Assembly (NCBI RefSeq): GCF_014646375.1
Contig: NZ_BMNI01000001.1
Span: 331,949-395,948 of the forward strand
Source of the DNA: Nocardioides phosphati
GTDB taxonomy: Bacteria; Actinomycetota; Actinomycetes; Propionibacteriales; Nocardioidaceae
Direction: 5' to 3'
DNA length: 64,000 nucleotides
This document shows, one piece after another, positions 49,788 through 58,194 of the stretch (the first letter of the stretch is position 1; every line of letters begins with the position of its first letter). A model generated the notes under the pieces. The model saw only the letters and a program-made list of their open reading frames with translations, was not told where the DNA came from and ran no database searches. The translations under genes were made by a program, and so were the position numbers.

Positions 49788-50485
49788 TACTCGCCGCTGG
49801 GGAAGTCATAGCTGTCCGGGACGCCCACGCGCTGGGTAGAGGGCCCGTACACGAGGGCGATTTCGTCGTGGGCGTGGAGAATGATGGCTGCCGGGTCTCC
49901 GGAGACCTCCTTGCCGTTCACGTACACGGTCAGGGTGTTCCCCTTGTTGGCGTCGAGACCCCCGAGGTGTGTCTGGGACACCGAGACCTGCCACTCAGTC
50001 AGGAACTGCCCCAGGCTGAAGTCCGCCTTCTTCGGCGACTCGATGTGGATGACCCCGCTGGTGTCGTGGGTGTGCAGCGGACTGATCTGATGTGCGCTCT
50101 CGTCGATGCCGATGAGCGCTGGCACGCTCACGGGCTGACCATCGACGAGCACGTCGAGGTGCGCGTGGATGTGCTCCTCCGCGCCCTCACCTCCCAGCAT
50201 CGGAAGCCCTGCGGCCTTCACAGCGGCGGCGGCATCAGCGGGCGCTGGCCACGGCGGCGGCGTGGTGCGACCAGCCGCGGTCGTCAGTGGATGGGCGGGG
50301 ATGGACACGTCCGAGTTGGAGCGCCCCAGCCAGCTTGAGATGCCGATCGCGATCACGGCGGCGACGGTGAGTGTGATCAGCACGATGCGTAGCAGCCTGT
50401 TGCGCTGCTCGCGCCGCTGCTGCACGGCGCGCATCTGCTCCACGACCTGTCTGCGCTGAGACTGGGACGCGCGCTGCTTGGCCAA
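49787..50485 (-). CDS. membrane-anchored His-rich extracytoplasmic protein
   Basis: The 232-residue protein has a charged N-terminus, one helix (residues ~32-53) and an exported domain. Histidine clusters lie at 105-109 (HIHAH), 138-140 (HTH), 147 and 204-208 (HAHDE), good ligands for copper or another metal. The conserved cores are beta-strand segments (HAHLDVLVDGQPVSVPALIGI). TTG 50485 is chosen as start because AGGAGG ends 7 nt before it; ATG 50506 lacks a site. A TACTA-N7-TAGGA operator lies 22 bp upstream. The family is found in actinobacteria near thiol-redox genes; function unknown. Confidence 0.7.
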   Translation of the reverse strand: MAKQRASQSQRRQVVEQMRAVQQRREQRNRLLRIVLITLTVAAVIAIGISSWLGRSNSDVSIPAHPLTTAAGRTTPPPWPAPADAAAAVKAAGLPMLGGEGAEEHIHAHLDVLVDGQPVSVPALIGIDESAHQISPLHTHDTSGVIHIESPKKADFSLGQFLTEWQVSVSQTHLGGLDANKGNTLTVYVNGKEVSGDPAAIILHAHDEIALVYGPSTQRVGVPDSYDFPSGE

Positions 50486-50506
50486 GGGGTCTCCTCCTGT
50501 TTCCAT

Positions 50507-50525
50507 CTACTAGTCAACATAGGAC
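50507..50525. promoter_or_regulatory. BlaI/CopY-type operator (site 1)
   Basis: TACTA-GTCAACA-TAGGA at 50508-50524, before the His-rich protein gene. Confidence 0.6.
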
Positions 50526-50591
50526 TTTAGTGGCAGGGCGGTCAGTGGACATGGGACTGGCCGAAGTTGAGCGCCGAGCCCCAGATCCCGA

Positions 50592-52577
50592 TCAATCTGC
50601 GCCGGCCTCCGGGTAGACGAAGGTCCGTTCGACGAGGTGGTTGGGGCCGGTCAGGATCTCGTGGACGAGGCGCCCGGCGGCGTCGGCTGTGAGCAGCACG
50701 TAGGTCTGGTCTCCGGAGTAGCCGAGGGAAATCGTGGTCTGGTCGCCGCTCTGGTTGACCAGGCTCGTGGTGGTTGCTCGTCCGGAGCTGTAGGGGTCGG
50801 AGTTGATGAACTCCCGGCCGCTCAGGTGCAGCAGGGTCGGGGCGACGGGCTGGTTGTTGGCGTCGCTGGTGACTCGTTCGTGCACCTCGAGCTGCGAAAC
50901 GTCGCGCATGGCGGCGACGATCTTCTGCAGGACAGCAGTGGCTGGACGGGGTGGCCACGCGATCGCGACGGCGGCGGTCCCGCCTGCAAGGTCGCCGGAG
51001 TGATCGGCGTGCAAGGTCACGGTGTCCATACCTCGTGCCCAGGTCGCGGGGGCGACGAAGCATCCGGTGCCGCAGCCACGGAATGTCACCTTGCGCGATT
51101 CGCCCGCTGTGGTGAGATTGCCGTTAAGACCGTAGTCGCTTGACGTATCGCCGTCACCCGCGAGCTCGGGCGCAGTAAGTCGCACGAGGAGTTGACCCTC
51201 GCTCGCCGACACGCCGATCCCCACCCAGCCGGCACGGGTGCCGGCGGAGAAGACCGGGCCGTTCGCCGGCGGGGCGAACGGCAACGGCGCATTTGGATCC
51301 GCGGGCGGCGCGCTCACAGTGAGAGCAGCCGAGACACCGAGCACTGCGACCAATGCCATGGCTTCAACTCGCGCCGCTTGGCTGGGCTGCCTCCCCGTCG
51401 GTCGCGCAAGCAGCCGCCATCGGGCGACAGCAGCGCAGCTGACTGCGGCCAGCACGAGTCCGAGCTTGACGTCGAGCCAATGGCCGTACGAGGTGTGGGT
51501 CAGCGTGTCGGCCAGCAACCGCAACGGCGCGACCGCGAGTCCGTTGAGGATGCCGGTGGCGACGACCGCGGCGAGCAGCCAAGCAGCCATCCGGGCATAG
51601 CGCCGAACGAGCCCGGCGGTTCCAACACCTTGGCGGTGGCGCGAGCGCGCCACACGAAGCACATGGACCAGCGCCCCGATCCACACCGCTGCGACGAGCA
51701 GGTGGATCGTCACCAAGGCCGCGCCCCAGAACGGCCACTCAGTGTGGGGATGCGCGCGCAAACCTTCCGCGATCGTGACGGCCACCAGGCCCGTGGCGCC
51801 GGCCAGCCGAAGGCGAAGCCGGAAGCAGATCAGGCTGAGCACGCCGGCCACCAGCTCCGCGACGGCGAGCAGCCCCGGACCGGTCGACATCGACGGAGAC
51901 AAGTTGTCGAGGCCGCCCGTCAACGAACCGTTGCCGACGACGGCGAGGAGGATCCCCAGGGCGGCGATGCTTGACAGAGCGGCGCCCGCGGTCAATGCCG
52001 GCTCGGGGTCGCCGGCCGCGGCGGCACCGGTGTTGGGTCGCGTCTGCCGGGCCAGCCGTGCACCAACGAGCCCACCGAGGCTGAGTGCCAGGCCGGCGAA
52101 GAGGAGCCAGCGCAATAGACCGGTCGGAGCGGCACCGGCGGTCGCCTGAACGGAGGGTGCGCCCAGCCCCGCAGTTGTGCCGATGGCGAAGTGGTACTGG
52201 CCCTGCATGGTGTCGCCGTCTCCGGCGGTGACCACCCAGTCAACCGTGTACGCGCCGGGCCGCAGGTGCGAGGTGGTGGCGGCTCGAAGCGTGGTGGAAC
52301 GCGATTCAAGCTGCGGGACTCCCAGCCGGATCTCTGCTCCGTTCGCGTCGACGAGGGTGATCGCGGAGTTTCCGGCAGTCACCGGGTTGTCGAACACCAG
52401 CAGGATCGCTGCGGGTGCGGTCGGAACTGCGCTGTCGATCCCGGGTGAGGCGAACAGCAGCGTTGCGTGCGCCGAGGCGGGTGACGCGGCTGCCAGCAGG
52501 GCCGCGATCGCAAGCACGGCGGCAGCGATCAAGGAGCGCATGCGCGCACGCCAGCGGACGGGCACGATTGATGTCAC
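50592..52577 (-). CDS. CopC-CopD fusion copper protein
   Basis: The 661-residue protein has a signal peptide ending SPASA-H, which leaves the N-terminal histidine that ligates Cu(II) in CopC. The CopC beta-barrel (residues ~37-135) ends DGDTMQGQYHFAIG. About eight CopD helices with conserved histidines (LLVAAVWIGALVHV, THTSYGHWLDVKLG) follow, then a ~170-residue exported C-terminal domain. It takes up or buffers periplasmic copper. A TAGGAG site precedes the GTG at 52577. It lies 33 bp after ccsB in the same operon, linking copper supply with cytochrome c assembly. Confidence 0.87.
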   Translation of the reverse strand: MTSIVPVRWRARMRSLIAAAVLAIAALLAAASPASAHATLLFASPGIDSAVPTAPAAILLVFDNPVTAGNSAITLVDANGAEIRLGVPQLESRSTTLRAATTSHLRPGAYTVDWVVTAGDGDTMQGQYHFAIGTTAGLGAPSVQATAGAAPTGLLRWLLFAGLALSLGGLVGARLARQTRPNTGAAAAGDPEPALTAGAALSSIAALGILLAVVGNGSLTGGLDNLSPSMSTGPGLLAVAELVAGVLSLICFRLRLRLAGATGLVAVTIAEGLRAHPHTEWPFWGAALVTIHLLVAAVWIGALVHVLRVARSRHRQGVGTAGLVRRYARMAAWLLAAVVATGILNGLAVAPLRLLADTLTHTSYGHWLDVKLGLVLAAVSCAAVARWRLLARPTGRQPSQAARVEAMALVAVLGVSAALTVSAPPADPNAPLPFAPPANGPVFSAGTRAGWVGIGVSASEGQLLVRLTAPELAGDGDTSSDYGLNGNLTTAGESRKVTFRGCGTGCFVAPATWARGMDTVTLHADHSGDLAGGTAAVAIAWPPRPATAVLQKIVAAMRDVSQLEVHERVTSDANNQPVAPTLLHLSGREFINSDPYSSGRATTTSLVNQSGDQTTISLGYSGDQTYVLLTADAAGRLVHEILTGPNHLVERTFVYPEAGAD

Positions 52578-52610
52578 AGGTCAACTCCTACCGCGCGCTT
52601 GCCGCCTCGC

Positions 52611-53561
52611 TCATTTGCCTGCGTAGGAATGGAGGCCTCCGCCCCACAGGTTGATGCCGACGAAGTTGTAGAGCAGAGCGGCGAATCCGACGAGCGCCAG
52701 GATGGCTGCGCCCTTGCCACGCCAGCCCGCCGTAGCACGCGCGTGCAGATAGGCGGCGTAGGCAACCCAGGTGACGAAGGCCCACACCTCCTTCGGATCC
52801 CACCCCCAGTACCGGCCCCACGCGTAACGCGCCCAGATCGGGCCGGCGATGAGCGCGGCGAACGTCCAGACCGGGAACCCGAAGGCGTGGACGCGGTAGG
52901 CGAAGGTGTCGATCACATCCGCTTCTGGGAGGCGGGCGCTGATCCCAGTGCCCGCCGTACCGCGACGCTCGGCCCGGTTGCGCACCAGGAAGAGGACTGA
53001 AGCGAGGGCGCCGACCGTGAAGGAGCCGGTGGCGAGCATGGCGGCGGTGACGTGGATGTAGAGCCAGTAGGAGTGAAGTGCGGGCACCAGGGGCGCGGCC
53101 GGCACGTCCAGCAGCAGGACCGCGAGCATCAGCAGCACGACAACGAGAGCGGTGACGGGCAGCCCCAGCCATCGAATCGGCTGGAACCGGAGCATGATCA
53201 GGTAGGTGAGCACCGTGGCAACACAGCCCGTGATCGTGAACTCGTACATGTTGCCCCATGGCACCCGGTCCGCGGCCAAGCCCCGGGCGAGGACGCCGGC
53301 CGCGTTGAGCAGAAGCCCGACCATGGTGAGCGCGATGCCATAGCGACCCCACAGGTCGACCCGGTATGGGCGCTCGGCACCGCCAAGATCGCTGCCTGCT
53401 GACGGCAGCTCGGCACCGTCTGGTCCGACGAGGATTCGGCCGGGTGCGGTGGAGCGGGTTGCCGCCCACTCGACGATGTGGGCGAGCATCGCCAACGCAT
53501 AGACAATCGCTGCGAACATGATCGCCTGGTTGCTGAACTGCGCGAGTTGGAGACGAGTCAT
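52611..53561 (-). CDS. ccsB: cytochrome c biogenesis protein CcsB (ResC/CcsA type)
   Basis: The 316-residue protein has about eight helices and the haem-handling WWD-type motif WGRYWGWDPKEVWAFVTW, with conserved histidines (HIVEW, YIHVTAAM, YRVHAFGFP). With ResB it exports haem and attaches it to apocytochrome c (System II). Its start overlaps resB by ATGA. Confidence 0.93.
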   Translation of the reverse strand: MTRLQLAQFSNQAIMFAAIVYALAMLAHIVEWAATRSTAPGRILVGPDGAELPSAGSDLGGAERPYRVDLWGRYGIALTMVGLLLNAAGVLARGLAADRVPWGNMYEFTITGCVATVLTYLIMLRFQPIRWLGLPVTALVVVLLMLAVLLLDVPAAPLVPALHSYWLYIHVTAAMLATGSFTVGALASVLFLVRNRAERRGTAGTGISARLPEADVIDTFAYRVHAFGFPVWTFAALIAGPIWARYAWGRYWGWDPKEVWAFVTWVAYAAYLHARATAGWRGKGAAILALVGFAALLYNFVGINLWGGGLHSYAGK

Positions 53562-55147
53562 CGGGTGGCCTTTGTCAGGGTGTCCAGGAACTTGGTGAGG
53601 TCGTGGTTGAGGTCGCGGCCCTCGCGACGATCCAGGCCCGCAAGCTCGACTTGGCTGCCGGTGCTGGTCCTGCGGATCCGCAGCCAGATGCGCCGGGGCC
53701 GGATGTAGAGGGAGCCGACGAGCCCGAGGAGGCCGAGGATCACGCTACCCAGGGCGAGCGGTTCGCCGGGCGTGGAGGAGATCTGGAGCCTCGCGTAGCG
53801 CTTGACGCTGTCGAAGGTGATCGACCCGGCACCGTTGGGGAGCTTCTTGGTCTGGCCGAGGCCGATGGTCAGGGTCACCGGCTTGCCCGATGCGTCGGTG
53901 AATGGGGTGAGCTTGGACTTGTTCAGGGAGTAGACCGACTGCGGGACGCCGGATCCGAGGCCGAGGTCTCCCGAGTATGCCGTCAGCGAAAGAGCGGGCG
54001 CGGCCAAGTCGGGGAACGCGGAGACCGGTTGGCCGTCCTGGCCTGTCGCGTATGTCGGCAGGAACTCGCCTTCGAAGCCGAGCTGGGTCGGCTTCGCGTC
54101 GGGGGCCTTGATGACCCCGACCGAGGCGTAACTGGCGTTCTCAGGCAGGAAGACAGTCGGTCCGGAGTAGACGACTTCGCCGTCCCCGCCACGGACCGTC
54201 ACCACCGGCGCGTAGCCATTGCCGATCAGGAACACGTTGGTGTTGCCGATGGCGAGCGGATGGTTGACCTGAATCGTCGCGTCCCGCTCGGACGCCTTGG
54301 GGTCGGCCTTGTAGGCCAGGTTGCCTGTGAAGGAGCTGGCTTGGCCCATCGCCGGTCCTGACGTCAGGAACTTCACCGAGAAGTCCTTGAGAGTGAAGCT
54401 GAAGGGCTCGAGCTGGCTGTCGCGGAACAGCGTGCCGGGCGCGAAGTCGTCGTAGGACTGGACATCGTTCGTGAAGGTCTGCCCATCGACGACGATCGCT
54501 CCACCACGGAATCCGAACAGGTTGCCCACGGCGAATGCCACGAGTACGAGAGCGACGCTGATGTGGAAGATCAGGTTCCCGGCTTCGCGCAGGTATCCGC
54601 GCTGCGCTGAGACCACGATCGTGCCGTCCGAATCCTCCTCCACGCGGGTGCGGAACCGCTGCCGGATCAGCTGCGCACGGGCCCGCGAGGCCAGGTCCGC
54701 CGCCTCGACGTCCAACGTCGAAGTCAGGCTCGCGGGTAGCCGGGCGAGGTTCTTGGGGGCCTTGGGCGGCGCGGCCAGTGCCGCGCGCCAGTAGACCCGG
54801 GTGCGGGGCAGGATGCAGCCGATGAGCGAGACCATCAAGAGGATGTAGACCGCGCTGAACCACGGTGTCCCGTAGACCTGGAACAGGCCGATCCTCTTGA
54901 ACAGCGGCGTGAGGTCCGGATGCAGTAGCTGCCAGTTGGCCACCGCGTTGGGATCAACGCGGGTCTGCGGCACCATCGACCCCGGGATGACCGCAAGGCC
55001 GAGCAGCATCAACAACATCAAGGCGGTCCGCATCGACGTCAGCTGGCGCCACGCCCAGCGGGCGAGCTCGACGGGTGACAACGCTCGCGGAGTCTGCTCC
55101 GGTTCCGGGGGACGCGAGTCCAGCGGGGCTTCGGCCAGATCGGTCAT
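53558..55147 (-). CDS. resB: cytochrome c biogenesis protein ResB
   Basis: The 529-residue protein has three N-terminal helices and a fourth near the C-terminus around a large exported domain. ResB hallmarks include RTALMLLMLLGLAVIPGSMVPQ, VYGTPWFSAVYILLMVSLIGC, GYLREAGNLIFHISVALVLV and PLALGSVILGLLGLVGSLYI. It partners CcsB for haem delivery. ATGA overlaps link it to the fused Lgt-like gene before it and to ccsB after it. Confidence 0.92.
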   Translation of the reverse strand: MTDLAEAPLDSRPPEPEQTPRALSPVELARWAWRQLTSMRTALMLLMLLGLAVIPGSMVPQTRVDPNAVANWQLLHPDLTPLFKRIGLFQVYGTPWFSAVYILLMVSLIGCILPRTRVYWRAALAAPPKAPKNLARLPASLTSTLDVEAADLASRARAQLIRQRFRTRVEEDSDGTIVVSAQRGYLREAGNLIFHISVALVLVAFAVGNLFGFRGGAIVVDGQTFTNDVQSYDDFAPGTLFRDSQLEPFSFTLKDFSVKFLTSGPAMGQASSFTGNLAYKADPKASERDATIQVNHPLAIGNTNVFLIGNGYAPVVTVRGGDGEVVYSGPTVFLPENASYASVGVIKAPDAKPTQLGFEGEFLPTYATGQDGQPVSAFPDLAAPALSLTAYSGDLGLGSGVPQSVYSLNKSKLTPFTDASGKPVTLTIGLGQTKKLPNGAGSITFDSVKRYARLQISSTPGEPLALGSVILGLLGLVGSLYIRPRRIWLRIRRTSTGSQVELAGLDRREGRDLNHDLTKFLDTLTKATR

Positions 55148-55719
55148 GCGGGGGTTCCTGCCGCGTCGGTTGGCGCTGGCTCCACGACACGCTCCTTCGC
55201 CCGCGTCGCTCCGAAGTAGGCAGCAGCGCCAGCGAACACGATCAAGCTCGTCCAATCGTTGAGGCGTAGCCCGAAGAAGTGGTTCACCGAGTCGATGCGC
55301 AGATACTCGATCCAGCCCCGACCCGCGGTGTAGGCCATCACGTAGACGGCGAAGAGACGGAATCCGGCGACCCGGTAGCGGGACCCCACCCAGAGCACCA
55401 AACCGGCCACGCCCAGGTCCCACAGGCTCTCGTAGAGAAACGTCGGGTGAAACGTCAGCTGGATCGTCTCCGCTGACGTCGGGTCGAGGGCGATGCCGCC
55501 GATGACCGCCAAGACGATGGCGGTGGGATACCCGATCAGGATGTCTTGCCAACCCATCGAGATCGGGATCGGACGCCACCCGGCATGCGCGAGGAGGTGC
55601 TGCACTGCCACCAGCCCAGCGAGACCGAACAGCGACCAAGAGAACACCCGGCGCTTGGTCCAGTTCGACAGCTGCCTGTCGATTTCGCTTCTCTTCGCGC
55701 GGCGACGAACGCTGGCCAT
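55144..55719 (-). CDS. small membrane module fused to the C-terminal half of Lgt
   Basis: Residues 1-80 are a two-helix module (KRRVFSWSLFGLAGLVAVQH, GWQDILIGYPTAIVLAVIGG) not found in prolipoprotein diacylglyceryl transferase. From about residue 88 on the sequence is the Lgt C-terminal half (TFHPTFLYESLWDLG, AYTAGRGWIEYLRID). The HGG motif, catalytic arginine and phosphatidylglycerol-binding parts of the N-terminal half are absent, so Lgt activity is not expected. The frame is clean across the junction, so a functional fusion is possible. It heads the resB-ccsB-copCD operon, with an AAGGAGA ribosome site and a BlaI-type operator upstream. Confidence 0.7.
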   Translation of the reverse strand: MASVRRRAKRSEIDRQLSNWTKRRVFSWSLFGLAGLVAVQHLLAHAGWRPIPISMGWQDILIGYPTAIVLAVIGGIALDPTSAETIQLTFHPTFLYESLWDLGVAGLVLWVGSRYRVAGFRLFAVYVMAYTAGRGWIEYLRIDSVNHFFGLRLNDWTSLIVFAGAAAYFGATRAKERVVEPAPTDAAGTPA

Positions 55720-55747
55720 CTGGCTCTCTCCTTGCCCGACTCGGATG

Positions 55748-55764
55748 TACTAGGTCGAATAGTA
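55748..55764. promoter_or_regulatory. BlaI/CopY-type operator (site 2)
   Basis: TACTA-GGTCGAA-TAGTA, on the side of the lgt-like/resB operon in a 107-bp divergent region. Confidence 0.7.
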
Positions 55765-55782
55765 GCGACGCTCCGTCGTATG

Positions 55783-55799
55783 TACTATTCCGGTTAGTA
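55783..55799. promoter_or_regulatory. BlaI/CopY-type operator (site 3)
   Basis: TACTA-TTCCGGT-TAGTA, 28 bp before the ccdA-like start and 35 bp from site 2 (start to start). Confidence 0.7.
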
Positions 55800-55826
55800 C
55801 GTTCGTTCCGACCTCCGGAGGCTTAG

Positions 55827-56804
55827 GTGCACGGCCTGCTGTTCTCGTCAATGGTGCTGGCTTCGTTCCTCGGGGGCGTGGTCGCACTGCTGGCACCCTG
55901 CTGCGTATCGGTCATGCTGCCGGCGTACTTCGCGTCGAGCTTCCGCAGCCGGACGCACATCGTGGCGATGACGCTGGTCTTCGCGCTCGGTGTCGGCACC
56001 GTCATCCTGCCGATCGGCCTGGGCGCCACCGCGCTGAGCAGGGTCATCTCGGGCAACCACACCCCGGTGTTCACCATCATGGGGGCGCTCATGACCTTGG
56101 GCGGGTTGGCCGTCCTCGGCGGTTGGTCCTTCATGCTGCCGATGCCGGCCATGCGCAACCCGTCGGGCCGACGCGCGGGCTCGGTGTACCTCCTGGGAGT
56201 CTTCTCCGGCGTGGCCAGCTCGTGCTGCGCCCCCGTCCTCGCCGGAGTGGTGGCTCTTTCCGGGGCGAGTGCAGCGTTCTTCCCGGCGCTGGTTGCCGGG
56301 TCGGCGTACGTATTCGGCATGGTCGCGCCCCTGGCGCTCCTCGCTCTTGTGTGGGACCTGCGTGACTGGGGTCAGAGCCGCGTCCTGGCGCAGCGTCGCC
56401 TGAGCATGCGGCTGGGTTCGCGGCGATGGTCGCTACCGCTGGCCAGCCTCGCATCGGGCCTCCTGATGGTCGCGATGGGTGTTCTCACCGTCGTCATCGC
56501 GTTCCGTGGGCCATCGATGCCGACTGACGGCTGGCAGGTCCGGCTGACCGCGTGGCTCAACCATGCCGCGTCGCGCATCGAGGCGGCTCTCGGTTGGCTT
56601 CCGCCGATGGTTCCGGCCCTCGCCATCGTGGCCGCCCTGGCCGCCCTCGTGTACTTCGCCGCTCACCGTGCCGCGGCGCGCACGGAGTCGCGTCATCCGG
56701 TCGCCCCAACAGGCGCCCCTGCTGCGGCCCTCGGCGCCGATCCACGTGATGAGTCCTCGGCAGGACCCTCCTGCTGCGACCCGCAACCGAAAGGAACCCG
56801 ATGA
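55827..56804 (+). CDS. CcdA-like thiol-disulfide transporter with Cys-Cys tail
   Basis: The 325-residue membrane protein has about seven helices. Its two CcdA/DsbD-type proline-cysteine sites are LLAPCCVSVMLPAY near residue 24 and VASSCCAPVLAGV in helix 4. An extra C-terminal region ends GPSCCDPQPKG, which could bind copper or pass electrons. CcdA carries reducing power from cytoplasmic thioredoxin to outside thiol proteins. It is followed by a peroxiredoxin-like and a glutaredoxin-like gene in ATGA/GTGA overlaps. A CGGAGG ribosome site precedes GTG 55827. Confidence 0.82.
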   Translation: MHGLLFSSMVLASFLGGVVALLAPCCVSVMLPAYFASSFRSRTHIVAMTLVFALGVGTVILPIGLGATALSRVISGNHTPVFTIMGALMTLGGLAVLGGWSFMLPMPAMRNPSGRRAGSVYLLGVFSGVASSCCAPVLAGVVALSGASAAFFPALVAGSAYVFGMVAPLALLALVWDLRDWGQSRVLAQRRLSMRLGSRRWSLPLASLASGLLMVAMGVLTVVIAFRGPSMPTDGWQVRLTAWLNHAASRIEAALGWLPPMVPALAIVAALAALVYFAAHRAAARTESRHPVAPTGAPAAALGADPRDESSAGPSCCDPQPKGTR

Positions 56805-57475
56805 CATCCCAGACTAAGCGCCGAGGTTCGACGCCGCCGCCGGCCGCGAAGGCACCCCTGGGACGCATCCTGGCCATCGCCGCGGTCGTGGCCGTGGTAA
56901 TCGCCGGACTCTACGCGATCTACCACAAGAGCAACGGCGGCTCTTCGCCGTCGGCGTCGGGCGGAGGCTCGGGCAAGTACGTCTACCAGACGGGCACCCC
57001 CGGGCCTGGCGACCAGGCGATCGACTTCACGCTGCCGTCGACCAAGGGCGGGTCGGTCAGTCTGGCCGACTTCAAGGGCAAAACGGTGCTCACCTATTGG
57101 CACGAGGGGCTGGGTTGTCAGCCCTGCTGGGACCAGATGAAGGCCATCGAGGCGGACCCCGCCGCGTTGAAAGCGGCAGGCATCGACGAGTTCGTGGCCA
57201 TCACCTCCGGTCCCGTCGACGCGCTCGCGCAGCAGATGAGCGACGACGGCCTGCACTCCACCCTGCTGGCCGACACCAACCTGGCCGTCTCGCAGCAGTA
57301 CGCGATGAACAAGTACGGCATGATGGGTGACTCCCGCGACGGCCACAGCTTCATGCTCATCGGCCCGACGGGCAAGATCCTGTGGCGCGCCGACTACGGC
57401 GGCGCGCCGAACTACACCATGTTCGTGCCCGTCTCGACCGTGCTTGACCAGTTGAAGTCCGGCCGCATCTCGTGA
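56801..57475 (+). CDS. membrane-anchored peroxiredoxin/TlpA-like protein
   Basis: The 224-residue protein has one N-terminal helix (residues ~23-42), a Gly/Ser linker and a redoxin (AhpC-TSA) domain. The active site reads GLGCQPCWDQM (CxxC), and a QYAMNKYGMMGD segment follows. It would be held outside the membrane, where CcdA can reduce it. It could reduce peroxides or the CXXCH cysteines of apocytochromes. It overlaps both neighbours by 4 bp. Confidence 0.82.
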   Translation: MTSQTKRRGSTPPPAAKAPLGRILAIAAVVAVVIAGLYAIYHKSNGGSSPSASGGGSGKYVYQTGTPGPGDQAIDFTLPSTKGGSVSLADFKGKTVLTYWHEGLGCQPCWDQMKAIEADPAALKAAGIDEFVAITSGPVDALAQQMSDDGLHSTLLADTNLAVSQQYAMNKYGMMGDSRDGHSFMLIGPTGKILWRADYGGAPNYTMFVPVSTVLDQLKSGRIS

Positions 57476-57741
57476 GGACAGCGCCACCCAGCGTCACCCT
57501 GCTCACGCAGGCGGATTGCCACTTCTGCGAACACGCCAAGGACGTGCTCGAACGAGTGGGTGCTGAGGTTCCGATCGAGGTGGAAGAGATCGATCTCACC
57601 TCGACCGAAGGCCGCGCGCTCGCAACCCAGCACGGCGTGCTCTTTGCGCCTGGCATCCTGCTGAACGGCGAGGCCTTTGGCTATGGTCGCCTCTCCGAGC
57701 GACGGCTCCTGAAATCGCTTCGCCGACTCGCCTCAGACTGA
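57472..57741 (+). CDS. glutaredoxin-like protein
   Basis: The 89-residue protein has the active site CHFC (residues 16-19), a TPGI-like strand (LFAPGILLNGE) and the glutaredoxin fold length. It lacks a signal, so it is cytoplasmic and might feed electrons to the CcdA-like protein. It is the last gene of the ccdA-redoxin-grx operon (GTGA overlap). Confidence 0.82.
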   Translation: MRTAPPSVTLLTQADCHFCEHAKDVLERVGAEVPIEVEEIDLTSTEGRALATQHGVLFAPGILLNGEAFGYGRLSERRLLKSLRRLASD

Positions 57742-57779
57742 GCGATCGCAGAGGTTCGCGGCCCGCCGCCACAACCATC

Positions 57780-57796
57780 TACTATCATCGGTAGCA
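57780..57796. promoter_or_regulatory. BlaI/CopY-type operator (site 4)
   Basis: TACTA-TCATCGG-TAGCA, 30 bp before the blaI start, implying autoregulation. Confidence 0.65.
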
Positions 57797-57825
57797 AATC
57801 GTCGGTTGTGCGTAGGGGTGGTGTC

Positions 57826-58194
57826 GTGGGTCAGTTGGGGCAGCTGGAAGCCGCCGTGATGGACCGCATGTGGGACGCCGATCGTCCGCTGTTCGTGCGC
57901 GACGTCCTCGAACACCTTCAGCGCGAACGAGAACTCGCCTACACCACCGTCATGACGGTCATGGACAACCTCTTCCGCAAGGGCTATCTCAGGCGCGAAC
58001 GCGACGGGCGGGCCTATCGATACACCCCAGCACAGTCCCGCGAGGAGCACTCCGCCGGCATGATGGAAGCGGTGCTCTCTGGCGGTGGCGACCGGACCGC
58101 GACACTCATGCACTTCATCGACCAGATCGACCCCACCGAACTCGCTGCCCTCGAACAGGTCCTCGCCAATCGGCGCACCGGCGGCCGGCCGTGA
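57826..58194 (+). CDS. blaI: BlaI/MecI/CopY family transcriptional repressor
   Basis: The 122-residue protein has a winged helix (LEAAVMDRMWDADRPLFVRDVLEHLQRERELAYTTVMTVMDNLFRKGYLRRERDGRAYRY) and a C-terminal dimerisation helix. BlaI proteins bind TACTA/TACA-type palindromes as dimers and are cut by a partner membrane protease when the signal arrives. The partner follows with a GTGA overlap. GTG 57826 fits the homology; GTG 57808 is possible. The TACTA-N7-TAGNA sites before all main units of the island are its likely operators. Confidence 0.88.
   Translation: MGQLGQLEAAVMDRMWDADRPLFVRDVLEHLQRERELAYTTVMTVMDNLFRKGYLRRERDGRAYRYTPAQSREEHSAGMMEAVLSGGGDRTATLMHFIDQIDPTELAALEQVLANRRTGGRP

Noticed and set aside
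50542..50591. Possible extra C-terminus of the CopCD protein in another frame (IGIWGSALNFGQSHVH)
   Set aside because: The in-frame stop at 50592 gives a normal end; the alternative requires a shift with no supporting motif.
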